Assembly (NCBI GenBank): GCA_002306375.1
Contig: DBRU01000056.1
Coordinates: 8,839 to 21,157 of the forward strand
Direction: 5' to 3'
DNA from: Faecalibacterium sp. UBA1360
GTDB lineage: Bacteria > Bacillota > Clostridia > Oscillospirales > Ruminococcaceae
Length of the DNA stretch: 12,319 nucleotides
In this document: in pieces, positions 5,587 to 12,319 of the stretch
Position numbering within the stretch: position 1 is the first letter of the stretch
Layout of the letters: each line of letters opens with the position of its first letter
Position numbers and translations under genes: made by a program
Notes under the pieces: generated by a model
Database searches by the model: none
What the model saw: the letters and a program-made list of their open reading frames with translations, nothing else
Told to the model about the DNA's origin: nothing

Positions 5587-6663
5587 TTACCGCCGCGCCC
5601 CGCGCCGCCAGGCCGCGGCCGCAAACACCACGGCCAGCGCCCCGGCCAGCAGCTTGCACACAAGGAAGGCCGCCGTCTGCCGCCCGCCGCTCACCGACGC
5701 CACAAAGGCCAGCTGACCCCCCAGCACGTAGGCCCCGCCCGCGCAGAAGGCCGCGTTCAGCGCCCGGCCCTTGGGGTCCATCTGCTTGAAGCTGGGCAGC
5801 ATGGAAATGCTGGAAATGGCCGACGCCGCCAGCCCCACCATGGCCGTGGGGGTCACGCCCAGCCGCCCGGCGGCCCGGCGCAGGGCGTCGCCCAGGCGGG
5901 CCAGGGCCAAATCGCACAGGATGTTGGCCCCGCACACCACCACCGTGATGCGCAGCACGGTCAGCATGGCCTCGGCGGCCAGGTCGGTGGGGATGGGCAC
6001 CACCCCGGGGAAAAAGATCGCCGCCGCCACCGCGCCGAAGGCCAGGATGCCCAGCGCGTGCACCACCGTGCCCAGCCCCGCAAAAAAGCGCCCCGTGGCC
6101 CCGGGGGCCAGGGCCAGCAGCAGGGCCAGCGCCGCGCACAGCGCCGCCACCGGGGCCAGGTTGCGGGCCAGGGGCAACAGCTCCAGCCCCAGCACCAGAC
6201 CCCCGGCCGCCAGCCCAAAGGGCAGGGCCAGCACGCCCCAGAGGACCCCCTGCATGAAGTCGGCGATCTCCTCCCCGTGCAGGAAGCCCACCGCCACCGG
6301 CATGGAAAAGCTGACCAGGCACCCCACCGTCGAGGCCGTCAGCAGCCCCGTAAAGGCGGCCATGCCGGGGTCGGCGGCCATCTGGCTGGCGGCGTTCCAC
6401 CCGCCCATGTCCACGGCCAGCACCAGGCACACGGGCAGCGACGGGTCAAACCAGCCGTCGGCGGCGGGGGCCGCCCCGCTTTGCATCCAGAAGGCGCACA
6501 GGCAGGTGGCCGCGCAGTAAAACCCCGACATGGACACGCACAGCGGCCCCATCTGCCCGATGCCCCGGTCGAACCCGTCCGCCAGGCCCAGCTTGCCCCC
6601 CGCCGCCTTGTCCGCGATGCCCAGCAGGGCCGCCAGCACCAGCAGCGCCACAAAAATGTTCAT
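5587..6663 (-). CDS. eutH: EutH-type ethanolamine permease
   Basis: A 358-residue polytopic membrane protein matching the EutH family, which brings ethanolamine into the cell. Family-like stretches are the opening (LGIADKAAGGKLGLADGFDRGIGQMG), the DMGGWNAASQMAADPGMAAFTGLL segment and the following SFSMPVAVGFLHGEE loop. The length agrees with the family. The start at 6663 gives the N-terminal MNIFVALLVLAALLG helix at once. The frame is open far upstream, but that region is Arg-rich and contains the promoter. The ribosome site is poor (GGGTGG at best). No ethanolamine ammonia-lyase, microcompartment shell or EutVW-type regulator gene is in the window, so the permease appears isolated from the usual cluster. 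It diverges from the LuxR-type gene. Downstream, only the repeat hairpins are available as a transcript end. Confidence 0.87.
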   Translation of the reverse strand: MNIFVALLVLAALLGIADKAAGGKLGLADGFDRGIGQMGPLCVSMSGFYCAATCLCAFWMQSGAAPAADGWFDPSLPVCLVLAVDMGGWNAASQMAADPGMAAFTGLLTASTVGCLVSFSMPVAVGFLHGEEIADFMQGVLWGVLALPFGLAAGGLVLGLELLPLARNLAPVAALCAALALLLALAPGATGRFFAGLGTVVHALGILAFGAVAAAIFFPGVVPIPTDLAAEAMLTVLRITVVVCGANILCDLALARLGDALRRAAGRLGVTPTAMVGLAASAISSISMLPSFKQMDPKGRALNAAFCAGGAYVLGGQLAFVASVSGGRQTAAFLVCKLLAGALAVVFAAAAWRRGARR

Positions 6664-6708
6664 AGTCCACCCGTTCCCCCGGTCGGTCCCGACCCGAATT
6701 TTGCCCCT

Positions 6709-6737
6709 ATCATACCGCATCCGGGCCCAAAAATCAA
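6709..6737 (-). promoter_or_regulatory. Sigma-A promoter of eutH
   Basis: On the minus strand TTGATT (6732-6737) and TATGAT (6709-6714) are spaced by 17 bases. The expected start lies about 40 bases before the eutH ATG. Confidence 0.75.
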
Positions 6738-6928
6738 TTTGCCGCCCGCGCCGGTCCCGCCGGGGCGATTGCGGCCCGGTCCGAGCGTTTTTTACAAAAA
6801 CGCGTTTGCGCGCCCCCGGCCGGGATGCGCCCCCAATTGGCCGTGGGACGGACGCCCTGAGGGCAAAAAAAGGCGTCAAACGTCGGGGAAGGATAAAAAA
6901 CAGGGGCAGGAATCATACTTTCGACCGA

Positions 6929-6957
6929 TTTACAAGGGTCGCCTCAAATGATAGAAT
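6929..6957 (+). promoter_or_regulatory. Sigma-A promoter of the LuxR-type gene
   Basis: TTTACA (6929-6934) and TAGAAT (6952-6957) are 17 bases apart, with a TG one base before the -10 box (6949-6950). Transcription would start near 6964, leaving a GC-rich leader of about 94 bases before the chosen ATG. That leader contains a GGGAT...ATCCC pairing that could fold. Confidence 0.8.
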
Positions 6958-7057
6958 GGTATGAATTGTGAATCCGAGCACCGAAAATGGCACGCGCAGC
7001 CGGGATCATGGCCCGCGCGCCGGCCGCGGCCCGGCATCCCGCGGCGGGAGATCTGTT

Positions 7058-9403
7058 ATGGCGATCGTTTTGACCCAGACATTGCAACAAAAATACAAGA
7101 GCGCTGCCGGCAGCTGCCGGGCGGTCTTTTTCAGTGCGCCCAGCGGGTTCGGCAAGACCTGCGCCGCCCGGACCCTGGCGGGCGGCAAGGGCGTGCAGTA
7201 TCGGTGCGCCCGCGACCCCCGTTTTGCCCTGCCCGCCCGCACCGAGCGCTGGAACACCCTGATCCTGGACGATTTCCAGGACCTGACCGACGAGGCCCAG
7301 CAAAAAGAGGTGCGCGCCTTGCTGCGCGAGTGCCCCGACCGGCAGTTTTTGCTGCTCAGCCGCGGGCTGCTGCCCGGGTGGCTGATCCCCTTCCAGACGG
7401 CGGGGGTGCTGACGGTGTTCACCTGGCAGGACCTGGCCCTGGACCCGGACGCCATCGCCCGGCTGCTGCTGGAACACGGCGTCACCCTGACGGACGGCGA
7501 ACTGACCGCCCTGTACGCCGAGACCTACGGCTATGCCCTGGCGGTGGAGCTGCTGGGCCAGCGCCTGGAACGGGGCGAACCCTTCGACCGCGCCACCTCC
7601 GACGCGGTGCGCCGGGACCTGTTTTTGTATTATGAAGATTCGGTGCTGCGCCGCCTGGACCCCCCCACCCGGCGTTTGCTGATGGAGCTTTCGCCCTTTG
7701 AGGAGATCACCCCCGAACTGGCCCGCCTGGTCAGCGGGGACCCCCACGTCAACCTGCGCCTGGCCGCCTTGCTGCGCGACAGCACGATGATGCGCCAGCA
7801 AACGCTGAAGGCATACCGCTTCTGGCCGATCTTCCGGCAGTTTTTGCGCTGGGAGCTGGCCCAGCAATGCACCGAGGAACAGCGCCGCAGCCTGTACGAC
7901 CGGGGCGCGCTGTACTACGAGCTGAACGAAGAATACGGCCCCGCGCTGGAATTTTACACCAAAAGCGGCGACACGGCCAAGGTGTCCGAGCTGCTGGCCA
8001 AAAACGCCGAAATGCACCCCGGCATGGGCCATTACCTGGAGATGGAACCCTACTACCGCGCCCTGCCCGAAGCCCGGGTGCTGCAAAGCCCGGCCCTGAT
8101 GCAGGCCATGAGCATGCTGTGCGCCATGCGCATGGACATGGACGGCAGCGAGCGGTGGTACGCCGCCTTGCGGGACCGCAACCGCCGCACGGACGACCCC
8201 GACATCAAAGAGATCCGGGGCCGCCTGGCCTGGCTGGACATCGCCTTGCCCCAGCGCGGGGTGGAAGGCATGGCGGACCTGTTCCCCAAGGTATTTGCGC
8301 TGCTGCGCGCCAAAGAGATCCGCCTGCCTGCCTTTTCGGTCACCAGCACCCTGCCCAGCCTGATGAACGGCGGCAAGGATTTCTCCCCCTGGAGCAAGCG
8401 GGACACCCTGCTGTACAACTCGCTGCGCCTGCCGGTGGAGGCCGTGCTGGGCAAGGACGGCGTGGGCCTGGCGGACTGCGCCATTGCCGAAAGCAAGTTC
8501 GAAAAAGGCGAGGACGTGCGCGACCGGGTCATGAAACTGCTGGCCATCCTGGACCACATCCGCCGGGACGGCACGCCGGACATCGAATTCGCGGCGGTGG
8601 GGCTGCTGGTCCGGGTCCAGATGGACGCCGGCCACACCCAGGAAGCAAAAGAGATGCTGCTGGACCTGCGCGCGCGGTTTGTCCAGCGCGAAGAGACCCG
8701 CTTTTTGCCCAACCTGGACGCCATGCTTTGCCGCATTGCCCTGCGGCAGGGCAACAACGACACCGCCGCGCTGTGGTACCGGGACAAAGCGCCCCGCAAC
8801 CCCCAGAACATGCAGACGCTCAAGCGCTACCAGTACCTGACCCAGGCCATGGCGCAGCTGGCGATGGGGGACCCCCAGGGCGCGCTGTTCACGCTGGCGC
8901 CGCTGGAACCCTACTTTACGCTGTGCCGGCGCTACATAGACAGCATTTCCATGAACGTGCTGCGGGCCATTGCCGGGCAGCGGCTGTCCGCGCCGGGCTG
9001 GCGGGACCACATGCGCGCGGCGCTGGACACCGCCCGCGAGTTTGGTTTTGTGCGCAGCATCGGCCAATACGGCGCAGCGGTGCTGCCCGTGCTGGAAGCC
9101 TGCGCCTGGAAAGGCGACCGCGCCTTTCTGGACCGGGTGCTGGCGGCCGCGCGCATGCAGGCCACATGTTACCCGGACTTTCTTTCCCCCACGCGGCTGC
9201 TGCGCGCGCCCATATCCGAAGCCGAAATGCAGGTGCTGCGCCTGATCTGCGCCGGGCATTCCAACAGCGAGATCTGCGCCGCGCTGAACATCCGCATGTC
9301 CACGGCCAAGACCCATGTCAGCCATATTCTGGACAAGCTGCAGGTCACCCGCCGCAGCCAGGTCAAGGCCGCCGCCCAGCGGCTGCATCTGATCGATCCC
9401 TGA
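7058..9403 (+). CDS. LuxR-type regulator with N-terminal ATPase (MalT/LAL layout)
   Basis: A 781-residue transcription factor of the large ATP-binding LuxR (LAL, MalT-like) group, in which ATP and an inducer control DNA binding. A Walker A loop (APSGFGKT) lies at residues 27-34 and a Walker B strand (LILDD) at 68-72. The stretch YRFWPIFRQFLRWEL at 253-267 matches the winged-helix end of the MalT nucleotide-binding region. About 300-700 is helical and repeat-like, as in TPR sensor domains. Residues 719-781 are a full GerE/LuxR helix-turn-helix (SEAEMQVLRLICAGHSNSEI, then STAKTHVSHILDKL). The ATG is chosen for the GGGAG site just upstream; a GTG at 6968 would add 30 low-complexity residues. The GLUG surface protein gene follows after 42 bases. 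The protein is shorter than MalT (about 900), mainly through a compact N-terminus. Its ligand is unknown. Confidence 0.9.
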   Translation: MAIVLTQTLQQKYKSAAGSCRAVFFSAPSGFGKTCAARTLAGGKGVQYRCARDPRFALPARTERWNTLILDDFQDLTDEAQQKEVRALLRECPDRQFLLLSRGLLPGWLIPFQTAGVLTVFTWQDLALDPDAIARLLLEHGVTLTDGELTALYAETYGYALAVELLGQRLERGEPFDRATSDAVRRDLFLYYEDSVLRRLDPPTRRLLMELSPFEEITPELARLVSGDPHVNLRLAALLRDSTMMRQQTLKAYRFWPIFRQFLRWELAQQCTEEQRRSLYDRGALYYELNEEYGPALEFYTKSGDTAKVSELLAKNAEMHPGMGHYLEMEPYYRALPEARVLQSPALMQAMSMLCAMRMDMDGSERWYAALRDRNRRTDDPDIKEIRGRLAWLDIALPQRGVEGMADLFPKVFALLRAKEIRLPAFSVTSTLPSLMNGGKDFSPWSKRDTLLYNSLRLPVEAVLGKDGVGLADCAIAESKFEKGEDVRDRVMKLLAILDHIRRDGTPDIEFAAVGLLVRVQMDAGHTQEAKEMLLDLRARFVQREETRFLPNLDAMLCRIALRQGNNDTAALWYRDKAPRNPQNMQTLKRYQYLTQAMAQLAMGDPQGALFTLAPLEPYFTLCRRYIDSISMNVLRAIAGQRLSAPGWRDHMRAALDTAREFGFVRSIGQYGAAVLPVLEACAWKGDRAFLDRVLAAARMQATCYPDFLSPTRLLRAPISEAEMQVLRLICAGHSNSEICAALNIRMSTAKTHVSHILDKLQVTRRSQVKAAAQRLHLIDP

Positions 9404-9422
9404 CCCTTTGCGGGTCTTTCTT
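9402..9422 (+). terminator. Weak hairpin after the LuxR-type gene
   Basis: GACCC (9402-9406) and GGGTC (9412-9416) form a five-base stem overlapping the stop codon, followed by TTTCTT. It is likely leaky. It could lower, rather than prevent, readthrough into the surface protein gene. Confidence 0.4.
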
Positions 9423-9445
9423 AATAGCAAGTCAGGAGGAAGTAC

Positions 9446-12319
9446 ATGAAAAAGCGACTGTTGAGCGCCGCACTGGCGCTGGCCATGCTGTTTGGCTCGG
9501 CCCCGGTCCCGGCGTATGCCGACGACCTGGTGGGCGGGGGCAACGGCGTTGTCATCACCACCGAGGCGGAGACCCCCGCCCCGGACGCCACGACCACGCC
9601 CGACGCCACGACCACGCCGGACGCCACGACTGCGCCCGACGCCACGACTGCGCCCGACGCCACGACCGCGCCCGACGCCACGACCACGCCCGACGCCACG
9701 ACCGTGCCCGACGCCACGACCGCGCCCGACGACACGACTGCGCCCGACGACACGACCGCGTCGGAACCGGCCTCCGCGCCCAGCCTGTTCGCGGCCGGCG
9801 AGGCGGAAGGGGTCGAAGCGCTGGACATTACCCCCAGCAAACCCAGTGGCAGCGGCGTCATCGGAGCCCCCTACCAGATCTTCACCGAGGAGGAACTGTT
9901 CTGGTTTGCCGGGCTGGTCAACGGCACGCTGACCGACGGCACCGCACAGAACGCCGCGGCCAGCGCGATGCTGATGAACGACATCACCATCTCCGCGGGC
10001 AACACCTGGACCCCCATCGGCAGCGACCTATCTGGAGCCTACACCGGCACCTTTGACGGCGCGGGTCACACCATCAACAACCTGGTGGTGAACCAAGAGA
10101 TAACTGCCAGTGGCGACGCGTATACAGGCTTTGTGGGCTATCTGAACGGCACCATCAAAGACCTGACCCTGGGCGAGCAATGCTCCATTACCGCCACCGC
10201 CACCGAAGTGGCTCTGCTGTATACGGGCGGTATTTGCGGCTATAACAGCAACGACGGTACCATCCAGAACTGCATCAACCGCGGCGACGTCACCGTCACA
10301 ACCACGGCAACACAGTATGCAGGCGGCATCTGCGGCACCAACTACGGTACCATCCAGAACTGCGCCAACACCGGCAGCGTCGCTGGTTCTGGGAGCTTTT
10401 TCAGTTATGCGGGCGGCATCTGCGGGAATGCTATGGGCGGCACAATCGAAAACTGCTTCAACACCGGCAGCGTCGACGCTGGTTCTGGGAGCTTGCTCAG
10501 TTATGCGGGCGGCATCTGCGGCGGCAACAGCGGCAGCACCATCACCAACTGCTACTGGCTGGAAGGCACCGCCGGCGCCGGCATCGGCAACGGCACCGAC
10601 ACGACGGAATCCAAGACCACCGAGCAGTTCGCCTCCGGCGAGGTGTGCTACCTGCTCAACGGCTCCACTTCCAGCGATGACAACGTCTGGCGGCAGAACC
10701 TGGACGAAAGCACCGACACCTGCCCCGTGCTGGACAGCGCCCACGGCGTGGTCTATGCCGAGTTTTACTGCGACGATTCCCTTACCGGCCAATATGGCAA
10801 CAGCGAATTTACACAGATTGTCCATGGCAAGTATACCGAGGAAGGCTTCTGCGCCTGCGGTGCTGCATACCAGCCCGCCGAACAGAATGAGGCAGGCGTC
10901 TACCAGATCACCAACGCCGGCAACCTCTTCTGGTTTGCGGCGCTGGTCAACGGGGACAAAACCCACGCCGAGTTTGAGGCGCAGAACCCCGACGCCAGCG
11001 CGGTGCTGATGAATGACATCACCATCCCCGACGGCCGCACCTGGACCCCCATCGGCAGCAATACCACCCCCTACAACGGCGTCTTTGACGGCGCTAGCCA
11101 CACCATCAACGGTCTGGTCGTCAACAGCACCAGCCAGTACCAGGGCTTTGTGGGCTACCTGGGCACGGGCTCCATCAAGGGCCTGACCCTGGGCGAAACC
11201 TGCCAGATCACCGGCGGCAAGTATACCGGCGGCATCTGCGGCTGGAACAACGCAGGCACCATTGAAAACTGCACCAATAACGGCGCGGTCACCGGCAAGG
11301 GCGACCTGGGCGGCATCTGCGGCCACAACCTGGGCACCCTGCAAAACTGCACCAACACCGGCGCGGTGACCAACAGCGACGCCGAAACGGTGGGCGGCAT
11401 CTGCGGTTACTCCAAGACCTCCCTCACCGGCTGCACCAACAGCGGTGCGGTTGCCGGCGGCGGCCAGCGCCACGTGGGCGGCATCGTCGGCTATATCGAC
11501 CATGGCGTAGAGGACACCACCCTGCAAAACTGCATCAACACCGGCAATGTCACCAGCAGCGGTGATCGTGTTGGCGGCATCTGCGGCTTCGGGGATGTCA
11601 CCCTCACCAACTGCTGGAACAGCGGCGACATCACCGGCGGCGCCAACGTGGGCGGCATCTGCGGCGAAAACCACAATCAGGCAGGCAACATTCAAAACTG
11701 CTACAGCATCGGCACAGTCACCGGCAACACGGCGGGCGGTATCTGCGGCGAAAACAACAAAACCGTCACCAACTGCTACTGGCTGGAAAATACCGCCAAC
11801 GCCGGCATCGGCTCCGGCAGCGGCGAAGCCGCCAGCAAAACCGCCGACCAGTTTGCCTCCGGCGAGGTGTGCTACCTGCTCAACGGCTCCACCAGCGAAG
11901 CCCCCGCCTGGTACCAGACCCTGGGCGACGACGCCTACCCCGTGCTGGACAGCATCCACAGCGTGGTCTATGCCCAGTGTTATTGCGGCGCGTCCCTTAC
12001 CGGCCAATACGCCAACACCCCCTTTGAGGAGAGCGTCCATTCTTTTGATGCAAAGGGTTTCTGCGTCTGCGGCCAGTACCTGCCCGCCGAACAGAACGAC
12101 CAGGGCGTTTACCAGATCACCAACGCCGGTCAGCTGTTCTGGTTTGCGGCGCTGGTCAACGGGGACACCGATATCATCGGCACGGATGTCGAGAAAAACG
12201 CCGCCGCCAGCGCGGTGCTGACCACCGACATCACCATCCCCGGCGGCAAAACCTGGACCCCCATGGGCAGCAATAGCAACCGATACACCGGCACCTTTGA
12301 CGGCGCTAGCCACACCATC
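9446..12319 (+). CDS. Secreted modular GLUG-repeat surface protein (3' end outside window)
   Basis: An unbroken frame of 958 codons that continues past the window edge. The start has AGGAGG six bases upstream. A signal peptide (MKKRLLSAALALAMLFGSA, likely cut after AYA at residue 25) sends the protein out of the cell. Ten PDxTTx hexapeptides (46-105) follow as a Thr/Pro stalk. From residue 143 large modules begin (about 143-485, 486-888, then 889 onward). Each opens with YQI(F/T)..ELFWFA-LVNG, then a WTPIGS..(Y)xGxFDGAxHTI block and a GFVGYL strand. Next come GLUG-type repeats (GGICG..GTI.NC.NTG.V), four in module 1 and seven in module 2. Each complete module closes with NCYWLE, an EVCYLLNGS segment and a GFCxCG motif. 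GLUG repeats are predicted to form a beta-solenoid and are known from secreted peptidases and adhesin-like proteins. No anchor is visible; it may lie beyond the edge. It is probably cotranscribed with the LuxR-type gene. Confidence 0.88.
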   Translation, partial: MKKRLLSAALALAMLFGSAPVPAYADDLVGGGNGVVITTEAETPAPDATTTPDATTTPDATTAPDATTAPDATTAPDATTTPDATTVPDATTAPDDTTAPDDTTASEPASAPSLFAAGEAEGVEALDITPSKPSGSGVIGAPYQIFTEEELFWFAGLVNGTLTDGTAQNAAASAMLMNDITISAGNTWTPIGSDLSGAYTGTFDGAGHTINNLVVNQEITASGDAYTGFVGYLNGTIKDLTLGEQCSITATATEVALLYTGGICGYNSNDGTIQNCINRGDVTVTTTATQYAGGICGTNYGTIQNCANTGSVAGSGSFFSYAGGICGNAMGGTIENCFNTGSVDAGSGSLLSYAGGICGGNSGSTITNCYWLEGTAGAGIGNGTDTTESKTTEQFASGEVCYLLNGSTSSDDNVWRQNLDESTDTCPVLDSAHGVVYAEFYCDDSLTGQYGNSEFTQIVHGKYTEEGFCACGAAYQPAEQNEAGVYQITNAGNLFWFAALVNGDKTHAEFEAQNPDASAVLMNDITIPDGRTWTPIGSNTTPYNGVFDGASHTINGLVVNSTSQYQGFVGYLGTGSIKGLTLGETCQITGGKYTGGICGWNNAGTIENCTNNGAVTGKGDLGGICGHNLGTLQNCTNTGAVTNSDAETVGGICGYSKTSLTGCTNSGAVAGGGQRHVGGIVGYIDHGVEDTTLQNCINTGNVTSSGDRVGGICGFGDVTLTNCWNSGDITGGANVGGICGENHNQAGNIQNCYSIGTVTGNTAGGICGENNKTVTNCYWLENTANAGIGSGSGEAASKTADQFASGEVCYLLNGSTSEAPAWYQTLGDDAYPVLDSIHSVVYAQCYCGASLTGQYANTPFEESVHSFDAKGFCVCGQYLPAEQNDQGVYQITNAGQLFWFAALVNGDTDIIGTDVEKNAAASAVLTTDITIPGGKTWTPMGSNSNRYTGTFDGASHTI
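9581..9760 (+). repeat. Ten-copy 18-bp tandem repeat encoding PDxTTx
   Basis: Ten in-frame 18-base units encode PDATT(T/A/V) eight times and PDDTTA twice. Synonymous variation is small (acc/act for Thr, ccc/ccg for Pro), so the array looks young or kept uniform by recombination. The unit is a multiple of three, so copy changes would alter stalk length without breaking the frame. Confidence 0.95.
9872..10900 (+). repeat. Surface protein module 1 (343 residues)
   Basis: Begins at YQIFTEEELFWFAGLVNG and ends just before the next YQI. It contains four GGICG repeats between about 10226 and 10560. The last one leads into NCYWLEGTAGAGIG, then ASGEVCYLLNGS and GFCACG. Confidence 0.85.
10371..10521 (+). 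repeat. Recent duplication of a GLUG unit inside module 1
   Basis: The segments 10371-10425 and 10464-10521 are the same except for a three-base GAC insertion and two substitutions. They encode NTGSVAGSGSFFSYAGGICG and NTGSVDAGSGSLLSYAGGICG. The 93 to 96-base offset equals about one GLUG unit, so this is an internal tandem duplication. Confidence 0.88.
10901..12109 (+). repeat. Surface protein module 2 (403 residues)
   Basis: Begins YQITNAGNLFWFAALVNG. It is 180 bases longer than module 1, mainly because it holds seven GLUG units (six GGICG, one GGIVG; about 11230-11790). The closing part (ASGEVCYLLNGS, VVYAQCYCGASLTGQYA, GFCVCG) is nearly the same as in module 1. Confidence 0.85.
12110..12319 (+). 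repeat. Surface protein module 3, start only
   Basis: Begins YQITNAGQLFWFAALVNG and reaches WTPMGS and GTFDGASHTI before the window ends. It is closer to module 2 than to module 1 over the shared part. Confidence 0.85.

Larger units (their letters stand above)
6664..7057. other. Divergent intergenic region between eutH and the LuxR-type gene
   Basis: This 394-bp gap holds both divergent promoters. In its middle are two inverted repeats that could be regulator sites or transcript ends: GCGTTTTT-tac-AAAAACGC (6785-6803), and GACGCC (6851-6856) paired with GGCGTC (6872-6877) around an inner GCCC/GGGC. A small GGTCGG-tc-CCGACC hairpin (6681-6694) falls in the eutH leader. I see no convincing small gene. 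Frames reaching in from the flanking genes lack ribosome sites. Confidence 0.6.

Noticed and set aside
6944..9430. An 828-codon minus-strand frame opposite the LuxR-type gene
   Set aside because: The composition is Gln/His/Gly/Ala-rich as expected for an antisense frame in GC-rich DNA. The plus strand has recognisable ATPase and helix-turn-helix domains.
9581..9760. The 18-bp array considered as a CRISPR or iteron array
   Set aside because: There are no spacers, the units join directly and stay in frame inside a coding sequence.
7867..10056. A 729-codon plus-strand frame that runs from the regulator gene into the surface gene
   Set aside because: It is an out-of-frame reading dominated by Arg, Pro and Gly, crosses both gene ends, and its His/Asp/Arg repeats are just the 18-bp array in another frame.
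10028..12313. A 761-codon open frame on the minus strand opposite the GLUG gene
   Set aside because: It is antisense to the clearly coding plus strand and shows only Ala/Val/Gly-rich repeat shadows. It has no ribosome site, and its openness follows from the repeated, GC-biased codons of the real gene.

Overview
The window is GC-rich DNA that reads like a member of the high-GC gut Clostridia (Oscillospiraceae/Ruminococcaceae, in the neighbourhood of Faecalibacterium, Gemmiger or Subdoligranulum). This placement is inferred from several things together: purine-rich AGGAGG-type ribosome sites, sharp sigma-A promoters sitting in AT-richer islands, two families of hairpin-forming intergenic repeats that I recall from such genomes, and a large GLUG-repeat surface protein. 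No rRNA, tRNA, CRISPR array, insertion sequence or phage gene was seen.

Left part (1-4850). A DUF815-type AAA ATPase gene (+, its 5' end close to the window edge) ends at a strong intrinsic terminator. It converges on a threonine ammonia-lyase gene (-) across a 322-bp gap that holds a 106-bp imperfect palindromic element and one copy of a two-hairpin repeat. The lyase gene has a clear promoter and a leader with a 15-bp hairpin. Divergent from it, a promoter with a perfect 21-bp palindrome at the expected transcript start drives a two-gene operon: an MFS transporter and a histidine phosphatase. A bidirectional terminator separates that operon from a convergent GtrA-family membrane protein gene (-).

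Middle (4850-7057). The gtrA-like gene has a good promoter, but a terminator-shaped hairpin with a T-run lies between promoter and start codon, which suggests attenuation. Upstream of it is a head-to-head pair of the two-hairpin repeat, then a stand-alone EutH-type ethanolamine permease gene (-). A 394-bp divergent region carries one promoter for eutH and one for the next gene on the + strand.

Right part (7058-12319). A 781-residue LuxR-type regulator with an N-terminal P-loop ATPase domain (MalT/LAL layout) lies 42 bp upstream of a secreted protein gene that runs off the window (958 codons seen, no stop). That protein has a signal peptide, ten copies of a PDxTTx hexapeptide, and then large repeated modules. 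Each module has a conserved entry domain, a variable number of cysteine-containing GLUG repeats, and a closing segment with an FCxCG motif. The tight spacing, the weak hairpin and the lack of a visible promoter between the two genes suggest that this regulator and surface protein form one unit. That pair is the most interesting part of the window.
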